A DNA stretch of 64,000 bases from Prunus persica (lineage: Eukaryota; Streptophyta; Magnoliopsida; Rosales; Rosaceae), in NCBI RefSeq assembly GCF_000346465.2, contig NC_034009.1, forward strand, positions 19,301,606 through 19,365,605. Direction: 5' to 3'. A program made the position numbers and the translations under genes. This document shows positions 13,180 through 22,325 of this stretch, in pieces; within the stretch, counting starts at the first letter, position 1; each line of letters begins with the position of its first letter. The notes under the pieces are model-generated. The model had not been told where the DNA came from. It saw nothing but the letters and a program-made list of their open reading frames with translations, and searched no databases.

Positions 13180-15966
13180 GAAGAGAGAAGAGGGGGAGGG
13201 GTGGGGTGCGATGGGGGTTGGGTCTAGGGTGGAGTTGGGTCTAGGCAGGGGATGGGAGAGGAGAGAAGCAGAGAGAGTGAGAGAGACAAAGAGGCAGAGA
13301 GAAGAGAGAAGAGGGGTAGGGGTGGGGTGCGATGGGGGTTGGGTGGGGGAGGGGAGAGAAGAGAGAGGCAGAGGGAGTGAGATGAGAGAGAGAAGCAGAG
13401 AGAAGAGATAAGATAGATAGCTAAAATTACTAGAATGCCTATACCACGTCAGCACCCTTAATGGTTTTGTGAACTGAAATGGACGGACGTGGTAAAGGGA
13501 GAAAATTTCAACAATTTTTAGAGATTTTGGGGGTTAAGTGGGAAAATTTCAGTTAAAAGGGGTAAAATGGGACCGAGTGTCCGTTGCAGAGGGTGAAACA
13601 GTAAATAAGCCTTTAAAAAAGTGTACTATAAAGGGCGAAAGAAACATAAAAGTTCATAGTGGGCATCACTGCTCATTCTTCTTCTTTTTTCCCCCGAGAA
13701 GAAGCACAATGATTATATTAATAAGAATGGGAAGTACAATCAAGGGACCAGCAGTTCACAAAATATACAACCCTCATCCTGCAATAAACAAGAGACCGAA
13801 AACAGTATATGAAATACAGAATCCAGCCATGCATAAAATAGAAACAAAAGATGCCCAAACAACAATCAGGAGAACTATGATAGACCAGCTTCTCAATCCA
13901 CATGTAAGAGAAAGAGTAGACAATCACGAAAGACAGAAGGGACCAAAGTTCATAGAGGCCCAAAATCTAGCCTTATCCCATAACGTCCACAACTTTGCTC
14001 TCAAAGATTAAACTGTTCCTTTCCTTACCATCCATATCACCAGAAAATGGCTAGGGCACTGTCCACAAAACTTTTAATAGGTTCCACCTTCAAAAGCACG
14101 AAAACTCTAAAAATAAAGATTTACATTATAAGGCAGCAACCAACTCAACCCAGACCACAGAAAACAATTATACTCCAGCCAAAAAGCCACCAAACAATGA
14201 ATGAACAGATGATCAATGGTCTCAGCATCCCCTTACATATAGGGCACCAGTGAGAGGACAAACAACAATGTGGCCTCTTCAGTTGAAGAACCTCACTAAA
14301 TATTCACCCTTCCATGAGTAGCAATCCAACCAGTTGAAGAAAGCTCAAGCCCAAGGAGAGGTACCTTCTAAAAAACTCTTCCTTCGTTAGATACTGACTC
14401 AAGACTGCACTATGATCCAAGTCCCCCAACCCTTTTTTCTTTTTACTTAACAGGAACCCCCATTCATAAAGCCTCACCTGTATGAAGAGGAAGGACTAGA
14501 ATTTATTGATATGTTTATCTTGTACATGCATTGTCCTTGTGATGCTACATGATTCTCACACTTATTAAGATATTGTCGTAGGGCTTTCCTCCAATAAATT
14601 GATGGCGTGAGAAAATTCAGTTCAGTTTCAGGACTCCAGTTTTGATGACTCTCATCGTTTTTATTTAATGGAAATAAATAAAATGGAATGCTATGTACAG
14701 AATGCATGAACAATAAACATAGCAATGCATTTAGGTAGTTAAATGAGACTCTTGGTATCAATATTAGACAACATAACCTATGTAGGCCTTTGTTTAAAAA
14801 ATTAAACTCAATGGCTACATTAAATTGAGAATAAGAAATTATATACTACTTTAAACAGAAACCGCTGTTAAAAATATACCAAGAAGCCTACATACATACT
14901 GGTATATGCATGATACTCGAATCGTCGTACCTACTGCAATTACCCAAAGCACACCTTCCTTCAATTGTTTTGAGGCCATCTACGGACAATGCCAAATAAA
15001 TTGATAGAATAAGCTTCACTTCGTAGAGTATAGAAAATTAGATCAAAAGATTTTCAACCATCCTATTTATTAAAAAAAATAAAAATCTAGTTACGTGCCT
15101 GCAGCAAACATGGAATTTAAGAATAGAAACTCATTATTACCTTTAAGCTGCGAAAAGAAAGGCTCCTGAACATGAAGCTCAATTTTAACAGTCTTCAATA
15201 CCTGGTGAAAGGCAACAAATTTTTTCATTAAATAATGAACCTAAGAAAACATCAAGATTAAATGTACCAAAAATGACACCGCTAATTGTAGTTTACATTT
15301 ACTAATTCAGATCCCTTCTCCAAGATCAGCTTCTGCCATTCATTTTCTTTCTCCTTCAAGAGACTTTCTTGATGAATAATGGTTAAATTGTTGCATGTAC
15401 CGAAAAGGGTACCAGAAGCCATGGATTCATGCAAAGCCAATGCGAGACGCTTGTATAAAGGGTACGGTGGAATCCCTTCAAAAATACCTGCATAATGGGT
15501 ATATTTGAATACAATACAATCCAAAGAGTCCATGAATCAAATTCAGATGACAAGTCACCTAAAGCGTGTAAATCTCAATCATACAATGCATATATACATT
15601 TCTGGCCTCACGCACATACATACATTACATACATATTACATGCATAAACCCACCGGAAATTCAAAATCAGAACTTACAATGAAAAGCTATAAAAATTTGG
15701 GCACAGTATCCAAGAATTTTACTGCAAAGAAAATGGAAAATGAAGGATGAATTAATTATTGTACCAGTAGAAGAATCGGAGTGGGAGGGGGAGGACAGGT
15801 CGTTTGGCTCGGGTTTGAGGAGGCGGGAGCACAATTCCTTGGGCAGCCCTAGATCGATTTCTAGGGTTCCGTTTGTGCAAGATTGGAGAGTGAACTTCAA
15901 CAGCTCTTCAATAGTGTCTTTCAGGTTAACCCTTGGCATTGACACGGCGATATTCGATGCCTCCAT
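8551..15966 (-). CDS. ASCH-domain (PUA-like) protein, 11 exons, 397 aa
   Basis: This is the one intact host gene. Coding exons on the minus strand are 15966-15765, 15487-15303, 15201-15141, 14979-14931, 11888-11834, 11757-11670, 10703-10585, 10384-10259, 9897-9804, 9030-8876 and 8610-8551. All ten introns start GT and end AG, the phases fit, and the total is 1194 nt ending at TAA. The start ATG at 15966 is in good context (AAGAAATGGAGG). Residues about 130-250 form the ASCH domain; GLKTIEGR at about 151-158 matches its GxKxxExR signature. ASCH domains belong to the PUA superfamily, and RNA binding is proposed from that relationship, not proven. The C-terminal 140 residues include a Gly/Leu-rich start (GLSLGGLQGLLG) and end in WKH. 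No membrane segment is seen. It resembles the plant proteins annotated as RNA-binding ASCH-domain proteins; I recognise the family, not a named gene. Intron 4 (3042 nt) is swollen by transposons. Confidence 0.92.
12190..12517 (+). repeat. LTR-like insertion in intron 4
   Basis: After a poly-T run, the sequence starts TGTGTTAGTTTCTTAGG near 12194. It contains a CTATAAATACCCCCC promoter-like box near 12340 and ends near CTTCCGCTAAAC at about 12517, the layout of a short plant LTR. No gag-pol and no clean target duplication were found, so the exact borders are unsure. It lies antisense to the ASCH-domain gene. Confidence 0.5.
12626..13611. mobile_element. Long fold-back element in intron 4, about 986 bp
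   Basis: The two ends are inverted copies: the left arm reads GGCTTATTTACTGTTTCA from 12626, and the right arm gives nearly the same sequence on the other strand from 13611. Similarity continues through CGGACACTCGGTC and CTAAAAATTG for about 200 bp. It then runs on into pyrimidine-rich (left) and purine-rich (right) stretches with repeated ACCCAACC and CATCGCACCCC words. The arms therefore extend to roughly 400 bp around a centre near 13020-13110. There is no transposase. Long inverted arms suggest a Mutator-like or fold-back non-autonomous DNA element. AT-rich flanks prevented a clear target-site call. ORFs here are products of the purine/pyrimidine repeats. Confidence 0.75.
13114..13172. 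repeat. (GT)n(GA)n compound microsatellite
   Basis: A GT run followed directly by a GA run inside the right arm of the fold-back element. Confidence 0.9.
13680..14470 (-). pseudogene. L1-type LINE, 5'-truncated 3' end in intron 4
   Basis: Read on the minus strand (same sense as the host gene), the stretch around 14150-14300 gives HWCPICKG, then with a one-frame shift ETIDHLFIHC and FWLE. This is the zinc-binding segment (CxxC...HLFxxC) found at the C terminus of plant LINE reverse transcriptases. Downstream, to about 13690, is degenerate 3' sequence ending in an A/G-rich GAAGAAGAAG-type tail. The endonuclease and RT parts are absent, as expected from 5' truncation. Frameshifts and stops make it a relic. 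Confidence 0.65.
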
Positions 15967-16193
15967 TTCTTGTTCTGCTTTTATCCCAAAGAAAATGGGC
16001 TGACGCTTTTTACAATTTTCAACTGCCCTAAGTTATAACGAGCCTGGAGCTGGAATATGTTAAATTAATAGCCTATTGGCGCCAAAAGATGTCTTTTTTT
16101 TTTTGTTTCCTTTCATAAATTTCACTTTCCAATTCTCAAAACCCGTGAACAAATATTGTAAAAAAAATGCTAGTACCTCTTTGTTAAGCACAG
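15967..16193 (-). promoter_or_regulatory. Short upstream region of the ASCH-domain gene
   Basis: Only about 227 bp separate the start codon from the chromovirus LTR at 16194, so the 5' UTR and core promoter must lie here or within the LTR. On the minus strand, TTTTGGCGCCAA (16076-16087) resembles an E2F-type site (TTTSSCGC), about 110 bp upstream of the ATG. No clear TATA box is seen. Functional use is inferred only. Confidence 0.35.
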
Positions 16194-16618
16194 TGTCACG
16201 GGATGACTTTTTCGGAGTCTTCTTTACGTGCGGCCTTAGACTTGATCGCCTCTCGAACAAGCTAAGTCAGCCTCCTTCCTATAACACAAGATCGAACCAA
16301 GCAAAGAACAATCGCAAAAGCAAGAACACAATAAGAACACTTAAGAAAGTTTGGGAGAATATATGTTTGTATTGCTACTCAAATGCTTTACAAGTTGTGA
16401 GGTGAGGATTCACAATGTGACATCCTCCTTATATACATTCCCTATCCCACGTACCATCATGGTAGGTGACTAAGATATAATGTCACCAACCAGCATCTAC
16501 CAACTACTGCCACCAACCGTAGTCTACCTACTACTGCACAACGAATCTGGACATATGGGCTAAGAGGTCTAGCATGATTAATCCAACGGGTTGGGCCTTG
16601 AACATGCGGGCTGTGACA
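16194..16618 (-). repeat. Chromovirus 3' LTR, 425 bp
   Basis: Plus-strand ends are TGTCACGGGATG (16194) and GGGCTGTGACA (16618), with TGTCAC/GTGACA inverted termini. The purine tract (GGTGGGGGAG on the minus strand, about 16620-16630) adjoins it on the internal side. Its outer end lies 230 bp upstream of the ASCH-domain start codon. Confidence 0.88.
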
Positions 16619-16629
16619 TTCTCCCCCAC

Positions 16630-18690
16630 CTAATCCGGTAACGTCCTCGTTGCCGCGGTAGATCCGTCTCGTTCGAATGCTTCGATGATGTCCTTGTACT
16701 TCCACAAGGACTCTTCTTTCTCCCAATTGCCTTCAGACTCTGGCAGGCCCTTCCATTTGACAAAGTACTCAAAGTACCTCGGTACACCCTTGCGTCGCAC
16801 CTCTCGTTTGGCTATGACGCACTCAACCTCCCTGTCAAATGAAGTCACCATCAAAGGTGGAGCTCGTTGAGACTCTCCACGACTTGGCTCCTCGGGGTCG
16901 GTATGGTAGGGCTTGAGATTGCTCACATGGAACACCGAATGAATCTTCAATCTAGGTGGTAGTTCCACACGGTAAGTAGCTCTTCCCACTGATCAGATGA
17001 TAGGAAATGGACCCTCATATCTCCTCAACAACGCCTTGTGCAATCTTCTAGTGGACTTATGTTGAGAAGGATTGAGCTTCACAAAGACCAGATCACCTGG
17101 TTGGAACACAACGTCCCACCAATGCTTGTCTGCCCATTTCTTCATCTTCCGAGTTGCCTTCTCCAATTGAGCCCGAGCCAGCTCATTAGTCACCTGCCAC
17201 TCCTTGGCCGTCTTGTATGCAGCAGGGCTACTCCCCGTGTAGCATGAGACCACTGTGTTCGGTGTTATAGGTTGTTGTCATGTTGCCAACTCAAAAGGAC
17301 TTGACCTTGTAGACTCCGACCGCTGCAAGTTGAACGAGAACTGAGCAACATCCAACAACTTTGCCCAATCCCGCTGGTTGGCACTCACATAGTGCCTCAG
17401 GTATAGCTCCAATAGTGCATTCACCAGCTTTGTCTGACCGTCTGTCTGTGGGTGAAAGCTGGTAGAGAAGTTCAACTGTAAGCCAAGTAGCCTGAAGAGC
17501 TCCATCCAAAGTTTACCAGTGAAGTGAGTGTCACGGTCACTGATAATACTCTTGGGGATCCCCCAATACTTCACCACATGCTTTAGAAACAAGCGTGCAG
17601 CTTCCTCCGCATTGCAATCTGCCGGTGCGGGGATGAAGGTAGCATATTTGGTGAACCTGTCGACCACCACCAAAATTGAGCCACACCTTTCCAACTTGGG
17701 TAGACTTACAATGAAGTCCATGGACAAACTTTCCCATGGTCTGGTTGGAACAAGAAGTGGCTCTAGCAACCCACCCGGCTGCTTCTGTAATGTCTTGTCT
17801 TGTTGGCATATAAGGTAAGTCCGCACAAACGAGTCTACATCTTCCCGCATCTGTGGCCAATAGTAAGCTTCACTCATCAAGGCTAATGTTCGATGAGTTC
17901 CCGGATGTCCCTCCCACTTCGAGTCATGACACTCCTTCAGTAGCTCTCGCCTCAGATTGTCCCACCTTGGAACATAGATCCTCTTCCCTGTTGCATAGAG
18001 AACCCTATCATCGAGCCAAAATCTTCTTGTCTTCCCATCTTTGACAAGCTCCAACAGACTTTTGGCTTAGGGATCATGCAACAAGCCCTCTCGTATCCTC
18101 TGCATGAGGGAACTCTGGGATTGTGTGACAGCTGCTAGTACGACCTTCCTGCTTAAGGCATCGGCAATGACATTTGTCTTCCCTTGCTTGTACTCCAGTT
18201 TGTAGTCGAACTCCGCCAAGAAGTCTTGCCACCTAGCCTGCTTAGGTGACAATTTCTGTTGGAACTGAAAGTAGCTTGTGGCAACATTGTCAGTCTTGAC
18301 CACGAACTGAGAACCAAGTAAGTAGTGCCTCCAAGTCCGCAAGCAGTGCACTACGGCTGTCATCTCCTTTTCTTGAACGGTATGCCTCTGCTCCGTGTCA
18401 TTGAGCTTTCAACTCTCGAAAGCCAATGGGGGTCCATCCTGCATGAGTACACCACCAATAGCAAAATCTGATGCATCAGTGTGTACCTCAAAAGGTTTGC
18501 TAAGATCCGGAAGTCTCAGCACTGGTTCCTCCATAAGAGCCATCTTCAACTCATCGAAGGCATGCTGACATCGGGGTGTCCACTCCCATGTCTTGTTCTT
18601 CTTAAGCAAATCCGTCAAGGGGGTGGCTATGGCTGAATATCCCTTGATGAACCTGCGATAGTAGTTCACCAATCCAAGGAAAGACCGCAA
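16630..18690 (-). pseudogene. Chromovirus pol: RT end, RNase H, integrase, chromodomain
   Basis: One reading frame from 18690 to the natural TAA/TGA end at 16630-16632. Order: RT thumb ([19 protein letters not shown]), RNase H ([28 protein letters not shown]), integrase zinc-binding and core (HPGTHRTLALMSEAYYWP, MDFIVSLPK, ISDRDTHFTGKLW, with the catalytic E region replaced by GQTKLVNALLE), GDLVFVKLNPSQ and the chromodomain (FEYFVKWKGLPESEGNW). Stops interrupt at 18409-18411, 18067-18069, 17278-17280 and 16993-16995. Most are explained by single C-to-T or G-to-T changes (CGA, CAA or GGA to stop). A chromodomain directs integration toward marked chromatin in this lineage. One base is missing near 18720, where this frame parts from the upstream one. 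Confidence 0.88.
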
Positions 18691-21098
18691 CTCAGGTACC
18701 TTGATTGGTGGTTCCCACTCTTAATGGCTCGCACCTTGCCCTCCTCCATGAGCAATTGTCCTCCCTGTATCCTGTGACCAAGGAACTCTACCTCTTCTTG
18801 GACAAATGAGCACTTCTCCCTCTTCACATAGAGCTGGTTGTCCCTTAGAACCTGGAAGAGCTTCTGCAAATGCTCGAGGTGTTCCTCTAGAGAATTGTTG
18901 TACACAACAATATCATCGATGTAAACCATAACAAGCTTGTCTAAGAAAGAATAGAATACCTTGTTCATAAGAGTGCAAAATGTTGCAGGGGTGTTAGTCA
19001 AGCCGAACGGCATGACAAGGAACTCGTAAGACCCATATCTCGTCTCACATGAGGTCTTTGGTTCATCTCCCGGTGCGATCCTTACTTTATAGTATCCCGA
19101 GTGCAAGTCCAACTTGGTGAAGTACTTTGCTCTTCCCAACTGATCAAACAAATCTGCAATCAAAGGGATTGGATAGTTGTTTTTTTTGGTCACCTTGTTT
19201 AGCGCCCTGTAGTCGATGCACAACCTCAGTGTTCCCTCCTTCTTCTTCTGGAAAAGAACTGGGGCACCATAAGGGGCCTTGGATGGTTGGATGTACCCAG
19301 CGTCCAACAACTGCTTCAACTGCTTCCTCAATTCCTCCAACTCAGGAGGTGCCATCCGGCATGGCGCTTTGGCAGGGGGTTTGGCACCCGGTTCCAACTC
19401 AATAGTATGATCCACCTCTCTCCTAGGTGGTAAGGTTTCAGGCAGCTCCTTGGGCATGACATCTGCAAACTCCTTAAGGATTACCTCCACAGCTTTCGGG
19501 ACTGGTTGGACTTCCTTCTCAACTACATCTATCTTCATAGTTGTAAGGAACGTCGGTTCGTCCTTCTTCCAAGACTTGGAAAATTGCATAGCTGATAAAA
19601 GCTTTGTCTCGCTTTGTTGCCTCACTACTAGCACCATGCATGACATTGTTCCACCTTGTGCAATGCACATAGTATTGTAAAATGGAATGGGAAATGCCTT
19701 TACCTTGTCCATGAACTCCATTCCTAGCACGACATCGTAGTCATCCATCGAGATCACGGAGAAGTCAGCTACTCCTTTCCAAGTGGCAATGTATAGCTCC
19801 ACACCACGAGCTACTCCATCAATGGGCTTGGCGGTTGAATTCACCGTCTTCATATTGCATGTTTCCTTCGAGACTCGACACCCAAGTCTCTTTGCTTCCT
19901 GCACGAACATAAAGTTGTGCGAAGCACCTATATCCACCAAGCAACGGGTTGTCTTGCCATTCACCATGGCGTTGACGAACATCACTCCTTTAACTTGAAC
20001 CTGTGGTTGAGCTCCTTTGGCCTGCAAGGCATTGAAGCGGTGAATGGCCCCCATTCCTGCTTCCCTCTCGGCCTCCTCTTCCTTCTCTTGGTTCATAGCA
20101 TTCAGAGCTACATCGCACAAGTAGGAAACTAGCTTCGACTTGTCCTTCCCCTTGTCACCTTTGTCATTCTTCTTCCAAGATGACTTGTGACCGTCAGACT
20201 TGTCTCCTGACTTGCTGCCCTTTTTTCGCTTGTTGTCTCCCCTACCGGATCCACTACCACCTTTCTTTCCTTTGAACTTGGAGTGGCCTTGATCACTCCT
20301 CTTGAACTCAACAAGAGACTCAGCTGCAGCAATTGCCTTTGACAAGGTTTGGACGTGTCTCCTTTGTAACTCCAGCTTGGCCCAATTCTGTAGGCCACTC
20401 ATGAAGTACATGAGATTGTCTTCATCTGTCATGCTAGGCACCTCGAACAACAGGTTGGTGAACGTGGCGACATAGTCCTTCACGCTCCCAGTTTGCTTTA
20501 GCCATCTCAGCTTCTCCTTTGCCTCATACTTGGCATTCTTTGGATAGAAATGCAACATAATAACCTTCTTAAAATCATCCCAAGTCTCAAGTGTAAACGT
20601 ACCTTTTTCGATCTCCATGGATCGACGACGCCACCACATGAGAGCATTGTCGGCGAGAAACAACGTTGCCGTATTGATCTTGGGCTTATCATTCTCGAGC
20701 TTTAGATACTTGAAATACCTTTCAATATTCCACAAGAAAGTGTTCAGCTCCTTCGCCTCCCTCTTCCCATTATAGGATTTGGGATTGAAAGAATCTAACA
20801 CCTTGAGTTCTTTCGGAGTCTGGGTCTTGTTCAAGACAGCTTCCTTGCACAAAGCCCGATCTCCCTTCACATCCTTCACCTCATCACGAAGCGAAGTAAG
20901 CTCCGCTAAGAAGTGATCCAGCTTGGCTTGAACATCTAGCTTGATGTCATCTAGCGCGGAGTTGAGGGCTCCCTGGAATTGGCCTTGAAGCTCTTCCACC
21001 ACAGCTTCGAAGCCCGTCTTCGTAAGGACGTCCTCCTCGAGTCGCTGATCGAACTCGACCACGGCAATCTCCATCTTAGAAAGTCGCTTCTCCATCAT
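18666..21098 (-). pseudogene. Chromovirus gag-protease-RT, 810-codon open frame
   Basis: A long uninterrupted frame. The N-terminal part has coiled-coil-like segments; residues about 100-270 are the capsid-like gag (DNALMWWRRR, LRWLKQTGSVKDYVATF). A very Lys/Gly-rich linker follows. The zinc knuckle is damaged: only LCD remains before ALNAM. The protease active site reads CLVDIGASHNF, with Ile where Thr or Ser is usual. RT has LRLCIDYRALNKVT, the LVMPFGLTNTPATF segment and an intact YIDD. The start ATG (21098) lies at the LTR/gag junction, so the original leader is lost. A one-base loss near 18720 shifts the frame before the RT thumb, so the last residues are out of frame. It is inferred to be non-functional despite its length. 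Confidence 0.9.
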
Positions 21099-21459
21099 CG
21101 CCTCTCGAACAAGCTAAGTCAGCCTCCTTCCTACAACACAAGATTGAACCAAGCAAATAACAATCACAAGAGCAAGAACACAATAAGAACGCTTAAGAAA
21201 GTTTGGGAGAATATATGCTTGTATTGCTACTCAAATGCTTTACAAGTTGTGAGCTGAAGATTCACAATGTGATATCCTCCTAATATACATTCCCTATCCC
21301 ACCTACCATCATGGTAGGTGGCTAAGATACAATGTCACCTACCGGCATCTACCAACTATTGCCACCAACCATAGTCTACCTACTACTGTACAACGAATCT
21401 GGACATGTAGGCTAAGAGGTCTAGCATGATCAATCCAACGGGTTGGGCCTTGAACATGC
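21097..21459 (-). repeat. Chromovirus 5' LTR, truncated at both ends
   Basis: Collinear with 16245-16607 without indels. The terminal TGTCACAGCCC on the outer side and 51 bp on the inner side are missing. The outer border joins directly to pararetrovirus intergenic sequence at 21460. Confidence 0.88.
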
Positions 21460-21918
21460 AGAATATGAAGGGGCTAGGGGTAGAGCCAATAACCAATTGA
21501 AGAGCCCTCTCAATCATATGCTCTTGTCAATGACATGGATTGTATGTACTCTCGCGGATTAAGGCAAATATAAAAAGATTTCGGAATTCAAAAAAAAAAA
21601 AACTCTTAACTTTGTTTTTTCAATTGAGAAAATTATAAAGGGAACTTATAAATAAATAAAAAATGGGTGAAGTATTTATAAGGAATGACAAAATTAAAGT
21701 ATTTGGACAATAATGCCCTTATTTATTTTTGAATTGTCTAATGAATCTTTTTTCTGCTTTTCAAATGATGCCAAAGGAGCTAAAAACTTGCTTTGATAGT
21801 TTTTGCACTGATGTTGCATTTGCTACTATGTTGCTGGGATGATCTCCTCACGTGAAAATGAGGTTGATGATGCTTGGCTTCACATGGTCTTCTTGTGTTT
21901 ATTGCTGCTATGGTTTTT
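21460..21918 (-). promoter_or_regulatory. Pararetrovirus intergenic region with TATA box
   Basis: Non-coding sequence after ORF2. On the minus strand TATAAATA (plus 21673-21680) is followed by TTCACCC and an AT-rich stretch. In caulimovirids the pregenomic promoter lies in the intergenic region, so this is a plausible relic of it. No primer-binding site matching initiator tRNA-Met was recognised. Confidence 0.45.
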
Positions 21919-22320
21919 TCATGCTTCCATCATGTTGTCTATATTGTGTAGCTCTTCTTCTCCTAAGCTATTCCAGTATGAGTTGTCATTGTCTTCTGCT
22001 TTAATTTGTGCTACTATGTAGCTATAGGTTTCATCAAAGACTTTTGCTCCTATTGTGCGTATCCTGAATTCATATGTGTCATCTAGTCTCCTAGATGTAG
22101 ACTCTGAATAAATCTTGATAAAATTGGATTGGTCAAGGAGGTTCAGAAAATCATCATTGAATAATTATTGCTCAACTATAATTGCTCCTCTATATTTTTG
22201 AATGTTCTGCTTGGTAGGGATCCCTGTTTCTGAATGTCCTGGGGGTATGCTAATGAAATCTAATTTTACGATTTTTCAGAGAGGGATATAAAAACTTATA
22301 ACTTCTTTTAATTTTGAGAA
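21919..22320 (-). pseudogene. Pararetrovirus ORF2, C-terminal part
   Basis: On the minus strand a mostly open frame from about 22280 to the TGA at 21919-21921 reads IPPGHSETGIPTKQNIQKYR, then RRLDDTYEFRIRTIGAK, and ends in MMEA. One in-frame stop falls after IIVEQ. It is the continuation of the ORF2 piece at 27911-28760: A2 sits between them with identical AAATG flanks. Its function is unknown in the family. There is a frame change close to the junction. Confidence 0.65.
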
Positions 22321-22325
22321 AAATG

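Larger units (their letters stand above)
16194..21459 (-). mobile_element. Ty3/Gypsy chromovirus, minus orientation
   Basis: It reads right to left: 5' LTR (21459-21097), gag, protease, reverse transcriptase, RNase H, integrase with chromodomain, polypurine tract and 3' LTR (16618-16194). The 5' LTR lacks its first 11 and last 51 bases relative to the 3' LTR. The primer-binding site and leader are gone as well, because gag starts at the LTR junction. No matching target duplication could be found on the right. By eye the shared 363 bp of the two LTRs differ at about 22 sites with no indels. The lineage within the chromoviruses is not assigned. Confidence 0.9.

Noticed and set aside
12742..13455. 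ORFs rich in Ser/Leu/Pro or Arg/Glu/Gly
   Set aside because: They are translations of the purine/pyrimidine repeats and microsatellites of the fold-back element.
13538..14011. A 157-codon plus-strand ORF
   Set aside because: It crosses the end of the fold-back element and the antisense side of the LINE tail; no family resemblance.
17528..20132. Plus-strand ORFs over the chromovirus
   Set aside because: They are shadows of the well-supported minus-strand gag-pol frames.
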